Assembly: GCF_000744705.1 (NCBI RefSeq)
Contig: NZ_JQML01000001.1
Location: 2,924,017-2,988,016, forward strand
Direction: 5' to 3'
Length of the DNA: 64,000 bases
From: Streptacidiphilus albus JL83
GTDB lineage: Bacteria; Actinomycetota; Actinomycetes; Streptomycetales; Streptomycetaceae
Position numbers and translations under genes: made by a program. The notes under the pieces are model-generated. The model worked only from the letters and a program-made list of their open reading frames with translations. It made no database searches and was not told the origin of the DNA. Each line of letters starts with the position of its first letter. The first letter of the stretch is position 1. Shown one piece after another: positions 32,873 through 41,599 of this stretch.

Positions 32873-33430
32873 TCAGGTGCGGCGGACGCATCCGGCGTGG
32901 CCGCAGCCGCCGCACCAGCCGCCGTTCGCGCAGGCGCAGGAGCACCGTCCGCTGGTGCCGCGCACTCGTGACAGGCGACGGGTCGGTACGGAGTCGATGC
33001 CAAGTTCGGGCCGCACGGCGACCGGAGCGGCCGGGGCGGTGAGGTGGGTGTAGGTGTCGATCTGGGCGCCGAGGGTCTCGCTCAGGAGTTCCTGGTGGTG
33101 CAGGCACATGTCGATCTCGGCACCGAGGACGGCCATCGTGTTGGAGGCGGGGTGAGGGCTGACGCGGCCTCCGTCTGCGAGGCATTTGGCGTGCTCGCGC
33201 AGGATGGCGATCTTGCAGGCGAGGGTGCTGGCGGTGGCGTCCAGGCGACTGACCGTATCGGTGATCTGCGCAGAGATCAGCACCGGGCCGGGGCGGCCGT
33301 CGGCGCGGGCGGCGGCGAGGAGGTCACGTGGGCGGGCAACGCCCAGCCGCCGATGCAGCAGGTGGCGCCCGGGGGTGGTCACCGGGTCCGGGGTAGTGGT
33401 GGGCCGAGGCTGGGCGGGGTCGATCGTCAT
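32873..33430 (-). CDS. Plasmid-type hypothetical protein with Cys-rich C-terminus
   Basis: A 185-residue protein beginning MTIDPAQPRPTTTPDPVTT. The middle is helical (RLDATASTLACKIAILREHA, then a conserved MAVLGAEIDMCLHHQELL). The end is a Cys/Gly cluster (CSCACANGGWCGGCGHAGC) that could bind metal. The ATG follows GGAAGG. Its stop lies within ten bases of the IS110 right end, so the insertion just missed it. I do not recognise a family; such proteins are typical of streptomycete mobile elements. Confidence 0.6.
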   Translation of the reverse strand: MTIDPAQPRPTTTPDPVTTPGRHLLHRRLGVARPRDLLAAARADGRPGPVLISAQITDTVSRLDATASTLACKIAILREHAKCLADGGRVSPHPASNTMAVLGAEIDMCLHHQELLSETLGAQIDTYTHLTAPAAPVAVRPELGIDSVPTRRLSRVRGTSGRCSCACANGGWCGGCGHAGCVRRT

Positions 33431-33494
33431 GGTGTGCCTTCCGATGTGGTGGCGGTGTCGCCCCATCGCGGGGCAACACCGGTGTGAGAGTGGG

Positions 33495-34052
33495 TCAGAC
33501 TGCAGGGTCGAGATCGGCGTGGGCGGCGGCCTTGACGGTGGTGGGGTGAAGGGTGCCGTCGGGCAGCAAGATTCGGCCGCAGGAGGTGACGAGGCCGAGG
33601 TGGACGCCATCGCGCTCTCGCTGGGCGGCGAGGGACAGAACGTCGCCTGGGCGCAGGACACCCGTCGCAATGAGGAGGGCAAGTTCGCCGAGGGGTTCGG
33701 GGTCGGGGTCGCAGGTGGCGAGCTCGACCGCCAGTGCGGCCAGGCGCAGCGCGCGCTCGGCGGTCGGCCGCAGCCGCTCCAGCCAATTGCCGGGCCACAC
33801 GGTGTCGATGATCGGCATCGGGTCGTGGGCGCTGCCCAGCCACAACTGGACCGGGGTTCCGGCGGTGGCGGCCGGTCCCCAGGCCAGGCCGACCTCGCCA
33901 GGTTGCAGTAGCCGTCCCCAGGGGTGGGGGCGGGCGGTGAACGCACCACCTGCGGTGCGGTCGACCCGTGTTGCGGTCACGTGGGCCCAATCGGCGGGCA
34001 TCGCGTCGGCTGCGTACGGACGGAGGTCGAGGATGTCGGGGTCGTTGGTCAC
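33495..34052 (-). CDS. Plasmid-type hypothetical protein
   Basis: A 185-residue soluble protein beginning MTNDPDILDLRPYAADAMPA. It is rich in Ala and Leu with two helical stretches near residues 95-120 and a C-terminal strand pair (VHLGLVTSCGRILLPDGTLH). GTG 34052 follows AAGGAGCCCTCCC. First of a row of leftward genes with 60-100 base spacings. Function unknown. Confidence 0.6.
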   Translation of the reverse strand: MTNDPDILDLRPYAADAMPADWAHVTATRVDRTAGGAFTARPHPWGRLLQPGEVGLAWGPAATAGTPVQLWLGSAHDPMPIIDTVWPGNWLERLRPTAERALRLAALAVELATCDPDPEPLGELALLIATGVLRPGDVLSLAAQRERDGVHLGLVTSCGRILLPDGTLHPTTVKAAAHADLDPAV

Positions 34053-34131
34053 GGGAGGGCTCCTTCAGGAATTCGAGGGGTGGGTGGGGCCGGGGCGGCA
34101 GGGTGCTGCCGCCCCGGAGTTGGAGGGAAGG

Positions 34132-34470
34132 TCAGTCCTCCGGCCAGGACTGGGGCTGGCGGGGGTGGATCGGGCAGGTTTCGGGGGCGGTGTCGCGTAG
34201 TGCGGGGTCGGCTTCCTGGTCGAGGTCGGGGGCGAGGTGGACGGTGTAGTGGGCGGCACGGATCATGCGGGCGGCGTCGGTTGCCATCGCGTTCTCGCTG
34301 CCCGGGCGCAGGTCGTAGGGCAGGCGGTGGAACACCGTGCCGAAGAAGTCCTCTCGCCAGAACCCGGCCCTGGCCAGGAGGAGCGCGATCAGGGGGTCGC
34401 AGCCGTGGGCGGTGGTGCCGCTGCTGGCGTGGCGGCAGATGTAGACCTCGACGTCGGGTGTGCGGGCCAT
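34132..34470 (-). CDS. Small hypothetical protein
   Basis: A 112-residue protein beginning MARTPDVEVYICRHASSGTT, with a DPLIALLLARAGF helix and an acidic end. AAGGAG lies eight bases before the ATG. Probably an element-encoded accessory gene; no family recognised. Same strand and spacing as its neighbours. Confidence 0.6.
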   Translation of the reverse strand: MARTPDVEVYICRHASSGTTAHGCDPLIALLLARAGFWREDFFGTVFHRLPYDLRPGSENAMATDAARMIRAAHYTVHLAPDLDQEADPALRDTAPETCPIHPRQPQSWPED

Positions 34471-34536
34471 GGCGGTGCTCCTTCTCAGCTTCGGGAGGCG
34501 TTCGGGCCGGGCAGCGGGGTGGCGGGTTGGGTCACG

Positions 34537-34719
34537 TCAGCGTTGGGTGGTCCAGGCGGTGGGCGGGTGTCCGCCCCGGGTCAGCCAGTCGTCGAGGGCT
34601 TCGATGCCCTCCAGGGCTTCGGTGGCCACGCCGGACCAGTCGGCCTCGGGTTCGCGGCCGATCTCGTCGATGCGGGCGATCAGTTGGCGCAGGGCGCGCA
34701 GGATCGTGTCCGGGTCCAT
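34537..34719 (-). CDS. Very small hypothetical protein (60 residues)
   Basis: Reads MDPDTILRALRQLIARIDEI then an acidic helix (ATEALEGIEALDDWL), so it should form a short helical bundle. A strong CCGGAGGAGG site precedes the ATG. The size and composition would fit a small regulatory or antirestriction-type protein, but I cannot assign it. Confidence 0.6.
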   Translation of the reverse strand: MDPDTILRALRQLIARIDEIGREPEADWSGVATEALEGIEALDDWLTRGGHPPTAWTTQR

Positions 34720-34796
34720 GGGGGTCCTCCTCCGGGCAGGTGGTGCGGGGGGTGAGGTTGCGGTCGGACCCGCCAGGGCGGGTCCGACACGGTGCG

Positions 34797-35087
34797 CTAT
34801 CGGCGGCGGTCGGTCTCAGGGAGGAGCTCCACCCGGCGGTGCGAGCCGAGGACGCTGGTCAGCGGGGGCGTGCCGTCCTCGGGTACGAGGGTGATCCGGG
34901 ACCAGCCCCGTCCTCCGGTCATGCCGTTCTGGACCCGGGTCAGTCGCCCCCGGAAGGTGACCTCGCTGCCGAGTTCCCCGTGACCGCCCGCCGCCATCTC
35001 GGACGTGATCATGGTGGTGAACTCCGCGCGTCGCCCCGCATGCGCGGGCCGAAGTTCCACCGCGTTCAGCAATTCCTGTCGCTCCAC
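34797..35087 (-). CDS. Small hypothetical protein, first gene of the plasmid-type block
   Basis: A 96-residue protein. I start at GTG 35087 (GAGGGACGAAA upstream); the open frame extends further but those codons look non-coding and rich in rare codons. It contains mixed beta segments (SEVTFRGRLTRVQNG, SRITLVPEDG). Upstream is the repeat-rich non-coding stretch, so its promoter is probably there. Function unknown. Confidence 0.55.
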   Translation of the reverse strand: MERQELLNAVELRPAHAGRRAEFTTMITSEMAAGGHGELGSEVTFRGRLTRVQNGMTGGRGWSRITLVPEDGTPPLTSVLGSHRRVELLPETDRRR

Positions 35088-35630
35088 TTTCGTCCCTCTT
35101 TCTTCCGTCGCCGGGCATGGGAATCCCGGGATAGAGTTCCTCGGGGTGCCCTTTTCGGTGGACTTTCCGCTTTCCGGTATTCCCGGGCACATTTCAAAGA
35201 TAGCTCGACAACCGCCGACGAGTCGAGCGGAAATGGGGCTCCGAACCGCTGGAATATCGGCGGATTCGCGACGCATCGCAATGCAATTCCGGAATTCCTC
35301 GACGCAAAGCGTCGTCGCCACGGCGGGCGACAACCGATCGCCGGACCGTGCGCAACCGCCACCCCATGCCAACAATCATGAAACCGCCGGCTTGACTCCA
35401 TGATCATTCCGACGGGCGGCCAGACGCCCCGGCCAACGGGGCGCACCTCCGGCGGGCGGTGAGCGGGCGACGGACGCGGAGTGATCATCTGCCCACGCCG
35501 TTCCACCCGCGTCCGCTCCTCCCGGCGAAACGACAGGAGGTGCGGGTTGGGCCGAGCACGGGCTGGACCTGTCGACCGGGGAGGAAGGAAAGACGTACAT
35601 AAGACTGCGAGGAAGAGAGAGGAAAGCAGG
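35088..35630. other. Palindrome-rich non-coding region (candidate origin or control region)
   Basis: More A+T-rich than its surroundings and free of convincing genes. It holds the perfect palindromes AATTCCGGAATT (35286-35297) and CGACGC-AAA-GCGTCG (35301-35315), two spaced GGGAAT/ATTCCC elements (35120-35190), and inverted ATCATG/CATGAT arms (35376-35406). A replication or transfer origin, or a partition site, would look like this, but no iteron array is visible. Confidence 0.45.
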
Positions 35631-35786
35631 ATGACGGATCCGAAGCAGCAGCCGCCGACGGGCCGACACGTGCGCGAGAGACCGGGTGGGGACCGATCCC
35701 GGTATTGGAGTCTGACCACCTCGCGGTTCCCGATCTGGGCCTGTGGACTGCGGCTTCTCATGCCGGACAGGGTGTCGTGCCTCTAG
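35631..35786 (+). CDS. Possible small protein (51 residues)
   Basis: Reads MTDPKQQPPTGRHVRERPGG and continues to an aromatic, hydrophobic end (FPIWACGLRLLMP). GAGGAAAGCAGG precedes the ATG, and a promoter-like GTACATAAG lies ~35 bases upstream. It is divergent from the plasmid-type genes. Short and unassigned, so the call rests mainly on the ribosome site. Confidence 0.35.
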   Translation: MTDPKQQPPTGRHVRERPGGDRSRYWSLTTSRFPIWACGLRLLMPDRVSCL

Positions 35787-35805
35787 CGGGACGGACTGCG
35801 GGACG

Positions 35806-35833
35806 CCCGAGACAGGACACCCGAGACAGGACG
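35806..35833 (+). repeat. Tandem 14-bp direct repeat
   Basis: CCCGAGACAGGACA immediately followed by CCCGAGACAGGACG. With neighbouring GGGACGG motifs it makes this 220-base gap between the small gene and the LysM/BTAD gene repetitive. Nothing else is seen in the gap. Confidence 0.7.
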
Positions 35834-36007
35834 GGCTGTGGGACGGACCGTCGCGCCTCGGCCCCCGCCCGAGGGGGTATCCCGATCGACCTACTCCGGG
35901 CGACCGGTCCGGCTTTCCAGCCACCCGTCCCCCTCCAGCACTCCTGCCGCCGCGTCGCTGCGCAGCAGCGGGGGTGTCTCCATTGGTCGCTCGCCACACG
36001 GTGGTTG

Positions 36008-38929
36008 TCAACGCCGTGTGCGGGGGACTGCCTCAGGCGTAAGGCGGATAGGCGTCGGACGAATGGTGGGGTCCAGGAGGCGGCGGAACTCGACGACGAC
36101 GGCGGGCGACGGGCGTTCGTCGATCTCGCCGAGGTGCTGTTTGAGCTGTTCCAGGGTGCGCAGGACAGCGTCGCTGCGGCCGAGGGAGGCAAGGAGGCGG
36201 GCCTGGCGCAGATGGAGGTGTTCGTTGCAGGTGTCCAGGCTCAGGGCGTGGCCGAGATGCCGGAGGGTTTCCTCCGGCGGTTGGCCGGGTGCGGAGGCGA
36301 GGGTGTCGAGGCAGTCCAGAAGGCGCCGTCGCAGGTCCTCGCGGTGAATGTCGAGCCATTCGGCGTCATCGGCCCCCAGGAGCGGACCAGTGTCCAAGTC
36401 GGCCGCATGGCGGCAGGCCGCCAGTCGCGCCTGAGGGGCAGCGGCCCGGTGGGCAACTTTCAGAGCGCTGCGCAGGTCGTCCAGATCGCTGCTGATGAGC
36501 TGGGGATCGAGTCGCCAGCCGACCGGGTTCTGGACAAACAGCATCGCAGCAGATGCTCCGAGGGCGTCGCGCAGCAGGCGTCGGGCGTATGCCTTGGTGT
36601 TGTCGAACTTCGCCTGTGCGCGCTCGGGGGTGGCGGCATGTGCCGGCCACAGAGAGGTGGCGATCAGTTGGGTGGAGGCACCGGCGTCGTGGACGGCCAG
36701 GAACGCCAGGAGTTCACCGACGCTGCCGGACAGTGGTCGGCCCGCGGAACCGCGCACGTCCATCGCAGCAGTACCGAGCAGAGTGAGGCGGAGCGGCCGA
36801 CTCCTGACGTGGAGCCCAGCCGTCGGAGGGGGCGCCGACTCGGCCTCCGACTCCAATGCGGGAGTGACAATGTTCGTGGGCTGTGGCTCGACGACGGTCG
36901 TTGCCGTGACCGCCCGGACGGGCCCGGCCGAAATCTGCACAGGAATCGCAACCGGCGCGGGATCCGATTCGGGCGGAGGGGCCGAATTTCGCGCCACCTC
37001 AGGAATTGAATGAGAATCCTCGTGCTCCTCAGGTGAGGATTCCCGAATTCCAGAATAGCCCTCTTCGCAGTTCCTGTCCGGTGCGGCTACGTGTGCAGCT
37101 CGGATGACGCGGAGCAGGATATCGGCGGAGTTCTGAGCCAGATGGAAGAAGCGTGGCAGGAAGGCGTCGTCGGGGCAGTAGTCGTGGTTACGGGTGGTGC
37201 CATCGGATGCGACCTCGTAGTCGGCCAGGTCTGAGGTCGGGCCGAGGTGGACGGCACCCAGGCACCGGCTTGCGCCGCGCAGTATGCGGTCCAGGCGGTG
37301 CTGTTGGCGGCGGTCGAGTCCAGAGGCAACCAGGACCAGGCGCGGCACGCCGCCGGAGTCCTCGTCGCCCGTGGTCTCGATGTCGCCGTCGCGGGCGTGG
37401 TCAAGGGCATGGTCTTCCAGGTACTGCAGTGCCGCGTCGGTGGTCTCAGCGATGGTCACGCCGAGTAGCTGAGTGCCGATCAGAGCCGGAACGAGGCGCT
37501 CTGCCTCGGCTGCAGCCAACACGAGGTGCTCGCCGCGGCCAGTGGGCGCCGTGGTCAGGGCGGAGACCAACAGCGCACGGACGGCATCGTCGGCACCGGG
37601 ACCGGTCAGCGCGAACTGAGCGCCAGGGGAGCGGTCCAGAACATCGGCGAGGGCGAGCGTGCCGTCCGCCGCCGTCCCGAGGGATACGCGCGGCATCTGC
37701 TCGTCACCGACCAAGGGCTCATCCCACTCGCGGGCCAGACGGCGTATGCCGTGGATCAGCGGGTTCTGTTCGGGACCGGCAGGTGTCGGTGTCCTCAAGG
37801 GCCTTGGAGCGGTGGGTCGATACGAGTCGCGTCGGCGGCGGCGGGCGAGTAGTGCAGCAGCGGAGCCCAACGCAGCCAGTGTGGCAACGTCGATGTAGCC
37901 GACGCCGCCGGGCAGTTCTACTCCGTGGCGCCGCCGGCCGACCGACTCGTGCGGCGCAGACCCGGAGGTCGGTTGACTGTGCTGGTCGGGGTGGCCGGGC
38001 GAGGACATCTGCGGCACCTGACCTGTCGGCGCAGGGGCGATCGGTGCGGGGATGACCGGAGTAGCAGTGACGGGTGCGGGCGCGCTCGGTGCGGAGGCGG
38101 TCCTGGGCTGTGGGCTCGCAGGCCATGCGCCGCCACCACGCCCAAGCGGTGACGTGGTGGGTTCGGGGGTTCCGAGGTTCTCAGCCGGCAGGGCGAGTTG
38201 CCAGCCGGGGTAGATGCGGTCGGGGTTCGTCAGTCGGCGGCCGTCGGCCTGTTCGCGGCCGTGGTTGAGCCGGTAGATCTCCTGCCAGCGCAGAGGGTTG
38301 TCCAGATGGCGGCGGGCCAAGTCCCAGAGGGTGTCGCCGTGCCGCACCGTGCACACCGAGTCCTGCGGGGTCGACGAATCCAGCGGTCGCCACTGTCGCT
38401 GGGTCGAGGTCGCCACATCGGCTCCGTAGTCCGGGCCAGGTGTCAACGGGGCGGTGACGGCAGGCAGGGTGTAGGCGGCGGGCGTCGGAGTGCCCGGGGC
38501 AAGGGCTGGAACATGTTCTGCGCGCACCGCTGCGAGCAGGCCCAGGACCAGAGTGGCGATCAGCACACCGGTGAGGCCGCGCCGAGCAGCGAGTAGCCGG
38601 ACATCCGTGCCGCGCAGGACGGCCGGCAGCTGCCGTAGCCACCAGGCCCCCTCAAGAAGGGTGTTGAGGCACAGGACTGCCCAGGTCACCCACCCCGCCA
38701 CGACGAGGGCTTCCAGCAACAGCGGAACGCTGGGAGGACTCTGGACGGTGTTCCACAGGTCCTCAAGGCTCGGCAGGCGGTCGGAGAGCAGCCAGCCGCC
38801 GTAGTGGCGGAGGACGTAGGGCAGTCCGGAAAGCAGGGCGATCAGGAGGGTGGCGGAGCCGGCGGCCTGAGCGAGGCTGGCCAGGCGGCACCGCTCTGGC
38901 CCGCAGGGAAGTCGGGTACGGCTGTTCAT
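36008..38929 (-). CDS. Membrane protein with LysM and SARP-like (winged helix + BTAD) domains
   Basis: A 973-residue protein joining wall binding and transcription-factor-type modules. There are three membrane helices (about residues 20-42, 70-92, 115-135). A LysM domain follows (VRHGDTLWDLARRHLDNPLR, about 196-250), then a Pro/Ser-rich linker and a fourth hydrophobic segment (IDVATLAALGSAAALLA, about 345-362). A large ATPase-like but P-loop-free domain spans about 400-600. The last part is an OmpR/SARP-type winged helix (LRLTLLGTAAMDVRG...GELLAFLAVHDAG, about 715-790) and a BTAD repeat region to the end. Similar LysM-BTAD proteins accompany actinobacterial Tad clusters. It overlaps the TadG-like stop by 4 bases and is the last gene of the pilus operon. 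A role sensing wall or pilus state is my inference. Confidence 0.8.
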   Translation of the reverse strand: MNSRTRLPCGPERCRLASLAQAAGSATLLIALLSGLPYVLRHYGGWLLSDRLPSLEDLWNTVQSPPSVPLLLEALVVAGWVTWAVLCLNTLLEGAWWLRQLPAVLRGTDVRLLAARRGLTGVLIATLVLGLLAAVRAEHVPALAPGTPTPAAYTLPAVTAPLTPGPDYGADVATSTQRQWRPLDSSTPQDSVCTVRHGDTLWDLARRHLDNPLRWQEIYRLNHGREQADGRRLTNPDRIYPGWQLALPAENLGTPEPTTSPLGRGGGAWPASPQPRTASAPSAPAPVTATPVIPAPIAPAPTGQVPQMSSPGHPDQHSQPTSGSAPHESVGRRRHGVELPGGVGYIDVATLAALGSAAALLARRRRRDSYRPTAPRPLRTPTPAGPEQNPLIHGIRRLAREWDEPLVGDEQMPRVSLGTAADGTLALADVLDRSPGAQFALTGPGADDAVRALLVSALTTAPTGRGEHLVLAAAEAERLVPALIGTQLLGVTIAETTDAALQYLEDHALDHARDGDIETTGDEDSGGVPRLVLVASGLDRRQQHRLDRILRGASRCLGAVHLGPTSDLADYEVASDGTTRNHDYCPDDAFLPRFFHLAQNSADILLRVIRAAHVAAPDRNCEEGYSGIRESSPEEHEDSHSIPEVARNSAPPPESDPAPVAIPVQISAGPVRAVTATTVVEPQPTNIVTPALESEAESAPPPTAGLHVRSRPLRLTLLGTAAMDVRGSAGRPLSGSVGELLAFLAVHDAGASTQLIATSLWPAHAATPERAQAKFDNTKAYARRLLRDALGASAAMLFVQNPVGWRLDPQLISSDLDDLRSALKVAHRAAAPQARLAACRHAADLDTGPLLGADDAEWLDIHREDLRRRLLDCLDTLASAPGQPPEETLRHLGHALSLDTCNEHLHLRQARLLASLGRSDAVLRTLEQLKQHLGEIDERPSPAVVVEFRRLLDPTIRPTPIRLTPEAVPRTRR

Positions 38930-39375
38930 CGGACGCCGGTAGTGGCGGCGTGTGCAGTGGAGTCGGCCTGGACGGTCAGGGTGCTCAGGCCGACGAGGGT
39001 GAGCAGGGTGGTGTGGATGGTGGCATGGACAGTGACGGCGACGTTCTGGGTGGTCGCGCGGGCGGTGCCGGTGGCTCCCTCGGAGGCGAGGTACTCATCG
39101 GCAGCCTGTCCGGCAGCGGCGGGTGAGAGTTGGACGGTGCCGCTGGTGCGCAGGCGGTCGAGGTCGATGGCCTGCGCACCGGCGCGGGCGGCGTCCTCGG
39201 CCTGGCCCATGGCCTTGACCTCGGCGGTCAGGGCCAGGCCACCGTCGACGACCAGTCCGGTCACTGCCAGCAGGGCGACGACCATGACGGCGGTGAACGC
39301 CGTCACCGTGCCCGCATCGCGCGGACGCCGACCTGCAGGGGCCGGTCCGGGGCGGCGGGACTCGGAGGATGTCAC
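38926..39375 (-). CDS. TadG-like pilus assembly protein
   Basis: A 149-residue protein with an Arg/Pro-rich N-terminus. A single membrane helix preceded by the RDAGTVTAFTAVMVVALLAV motif marks TadE/TadG-type proteins (about residues 18-42). A secreted ~100-residue domain follows (ALTAEVKAMGQAEDAARAGA). Shorter than proteobacterial TadG, as usual in actinobacteria. It overlaps both neighbours by four bases. Confidence 0.8.
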   Translation of the reverse strand: MTSSESRRPGPAPAGRRPRDAGTVTAFTAVMVVALLAVTGLVVDGGLALTAEVKAMGQAEDAARAGAQAIDLDRLRTSGTVQLSPAAAGQAADEYLASEGATGTARATTQNVAVTVHATIHTTLLTLVGLSTLTVQADSTAHAATTGVR

Positions 39376-39836
39376 GGGTTGCCTCCCAGGTCGAGTGCGC
39401 TGCGGTAGGTGTCGATCGGGGCGCGCGCGTCACCGGCGCTGGTATGGGAGATGGGCACGATGGAGCCGAGGTCGGCCAGGTCGGTGGTGCAGGCAACGCG
39501 GACTGCGACGCTTCCGCCGGGCCGGAAGGCGCTGGTGTCGGTGGTGACGGCGAGGTTGCGGCAGTAGCGTCCTGCCTGTGCGAGAGTCTGCCCGGCGGCG
39601 AGCTCGGCCGCCTGCACCGCCGCTCCGGGACTGCGCGTAAGCGAGGCCGCGCGGGCGGCCTGCTGAGCTGCGTCGGCGACGTCCATGTGCGTGTTGACCA
39701 GTTCCCCCAGTGCGACGGTGACCGTCAGCACCAGCGCCAGCAGCGGGACGACGAGCACCATCTCCAGGCTCGTCGAACCCCGTTCGGCCTCGGTGTGGGT
39801 CCACATCCCCGCTCCCAGCCGGTGGTACGCAGTCAT
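39372..39836 (-). CDS. TadE-like minor pseudopilin
   Basis: A 154-residue protein. The motif ERGSTSLEMVLVVPLLALVL (about residues 16-35) is the prepilin-like G-S/T-x5-E signature of TadE, followed by its membrane helix. The exported domain carries paired Cys. ATG 39836 follows GGGGGAGCAGC. It lies between two other TadE/G-type genes and is likely processed by a prepilin peptidase, whose gene I do not find in this window. Confidence 0.8.
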   Translation of the reverse strand: MTAYHRLGAGMWTHTEAERGSTSLEMVLVVPLLALVLTVTVALGELVNTHMDVADAAQQAARAASLTRSPGAAVQAAELAAGQTLAQAGRYCRNLAVTTDTSAFRPGGSVAVRVACTTDLADLGSIVPISHTSAGDARAPIDTYRSALDLGGNP

Positions 39837-39876
39837 GCTGCTCCCCCGTCTGCGCCGGCGTGCGGCAGAGACGCGG

Positions 39877-40350
39877 TCATCCGCCGGGTCCGCTGACATC
39901 CTGGGTGATCCGTTCGACAGGTCCGGCCGCATGGGCGCGGATACGCAGGTGGACGAAGGGGACGACCTCGGTGGCCGTGCCGGTGATCGTGACCGTGGAC
40001 TCCTGGTCGGTTCGGGTCACTGCGGCCCGGGTGTTCAGGAGGTTCCGCCCGGCCAGTCGGCTCAGGTCGGATGCGGCCTCGGCCTGCCCGGCCGCAGCAC
40101 TGGAGCCCTCGGCATTGGCGACGGCCAGGGCCCGATCGGCGACCGCCTGGGCGATCTGCTGGGCGTGCAGCGCGACACCGAACTGGACGACCGCCAACAT
40201 CGTCAGCAGCAACAGCGGAACCGCCACCAGCAGCTCGGGCGTCGCCGACCCTCGGTCCGAGGGTCTTCGCGCCAACCGTCGCCCTGGGGCGGACCGGTGC
40301 CGTGCCGACAGCTCGGCGCAGCTGTCGCGGGTTCCTGGTGATGGCGGCAT
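39877..40350 (-). CDS. TadE-like minor pseudopilin
   Basis: A 157-residue protein with an Arg-rich cytoplasmic start, the motif DRGSATPELLVAVPLLLLTM (about residues 32-51) and a membrane helix. An exported domain (AEAASDLSRLAGRNLLNTRA) follows. Two TadE paralogues plus TadG is the common actinobacterial arrangement. Confidence 0.8.
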   Translation of the reverse strand: MPPSPGTRDSCAELSARHRSAPGRRLARRPSDRGSATPELLVAVPLLLLTMLAVVQFGVALHAQQIAQAVADRALAVANAEGSSAAAGQAEAASDLSRLAGRNLLNTRAAVTRTDQESTVTITGTATEVVPFVHLRIRAHAAGPVERITQDVSGPGG

Positions 40351-40392
40351 GGGGCACGTCTCCGTCGGTGTTCGTCGGGGCCGGAGGGGATG

Positions 40393-40602
40393 TCATGGGT
40401 TGAGGTTGATGCCCTTGGCCAGGTTGACGACCTTGGAGCTGAGGATCGCGATGACGGTGATCGCCATGAGGACGAGCAGCGCGGTGATGATGACGGTCTC
40501 GGTGGTGTACCCGGCGTCGCTGGGTTGCTCGGACAGGCGGGCGCGCATCCTTGTCCACAGGGTGTGGGCGATGGCGGCGGTGGCGGCGACATAGGCACGC
40601 AT
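40393..40602 (-). CDS. flp: Flp-type major pilin
   Basis: A 69-residue prepilin. After a 28-residue basic leader comes PSDAGYTTETVIITALLVLM, the G-x-x-T-x-E prepilin cleavage region leading into the hydrophobic helix. The end (SSKVVNLAKGINLNP) would be the exposed part. This is the expected size for the Flp pilin. It lies between tadC and the tadE genes. Confidence 0.85.
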   Translation of the reverse strand: MRAYVAATAAIAHTLWTRMRARLSEQPSDAGYTTETVIITALLVLMAITVIAILSSKVVNLAKGINLNP

Positions 40603-40672
40603 GGGTCGATTGCCCCTTTACAGTCGGTGGGTTGGTGCTTTGCCTGGAGTTGACCTGGTACTTGAGGGCTCC

Positions 40673-41599
40673 TCAAAGGCGGTTCATCGCGTTGGTGATC
40701 GCCGGGTAGCAGACGAACACCAGGAAGGCGGCGAAGAGCAGCGCAACAGGCAGGCTCATCTGCTCGGTGGCCGCGCCCGCCTTGGCCTCGGAGTCGGCAA
40801 GGAGGTGGGCGCGCAGCGATTCGGCCTTGACGGTCAAGGAGGCGGTGACCTTCGCGCCCTCGCTTCCCGCGAGCTGGATCGCGGAAGCGAGTTCGTCCAG
40901 TTCGCCGATGCCCCACCGCTGTCCGAGGCGTCCCAGCGGACCCCAGGGGGCGGTGTGGGTGATCTGTGCCTCGGTGATGGCGTGCCGGAACTCGGCGAAG
41001 GCCTGTCCGTGGCCGGCCTCGGCGGCCTGGGCGAGGGCCTGCTGGACGCCGGCCCCACCGGAGAGTGCGATCACCGCCGTGCCCAGGAAGAGCGACAGCG
41101 CGTAGCGCGCGTCCGCACGCAGCACCGCCGCACGGTGGCGGACGTCCACGCCGGGGACGAACAGCCCGCCGACGCCCATGAGCAGCGCTGCCCACACCGG
41201 CACCAGCCAGCCCAGGGACCGGCCGTTGGCGGCGAGGGCGAGTCCTGCGAGCAGTGGGGCGGTGAGGCCGACCGCGGCGGCGGCGGCCATCTCGGCGAGG
41301 TGCCGTTCGACGGGGACGTCCAGGGCGCGCAGGTCGCCGGCCAGCCTGCGGCCCGGCAGTCCGGCGGCGGCCAGCAGCGGTGCCATCGGTCGCCCCAGCC
41401 GGTGCGCCCAGCCTGCCGTCCCGTCCCCGTCGCGCTCCCCCACGAACGGCGCGGACACAGGAGACGCGGCAGGGAGCACGGGTCCGCGGTCGCCGTGGGC
41501 GAGCTTCTCGGCCAGGGTCGGCCGGTGCGGTCGAAGGGCGTTCCACAGGGCCCACAGACCCAGGCCGAAACCACCCCCCAGCAGAAGGTCAAGGATCAT
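40673..41599 (-). CDS. tadC: TadC-like inner-membrane pilus assembly protein
   Basis: A 308-residue protein of the T2SSF family, with an N-terminal membrane helix, a pair near residues 105-155 and one at the C-terminus (PVALLFAAFLVFVCYPAI). The cytoplasmic core (LALAANGRSL... SLFLGTAVIALSGGAGVQQA) has the family's GxxxxxAL helix. With TadB it forms the platform on which TadA acts. Coupled to tadB by a 4-base overlap. Confidence 0.85.
   Translation of the reverse strand: MILDLLLGGGFGLGLWALWNALRPHRPTLAEKLAHGDRGPVLPAASPVSAPFVGERDGDGTAGWAHRLGRPMAPLLAAAGLPGRRLAGDLRALDVPVERHLAEMAAAAAVGLTAPLLAGLALAANGRSLGWLVPVWAALLMGVGGLFVPGVDVRHRAAVLRADARYALSLFLGTAVIALSGGAGVQQALAQAAEAGHGQAFAEFRHAITEAQITHTAPWGPLGRLGQRWGIGELDELASAIQLAGSEGAKVTASLTVKAESLRAHLLADSEAKAGAATEQMSLPVALLFAAFLVFVCYPAITNAMNRL

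Noticed and set aside
35376..36011. Leftward 211-codon open frame in the repeat-rich gap
   Set aside because: Arg/Pro/Ser-rich, no ribosome site, overlaps repeats and palindromes; treated as non-coding.
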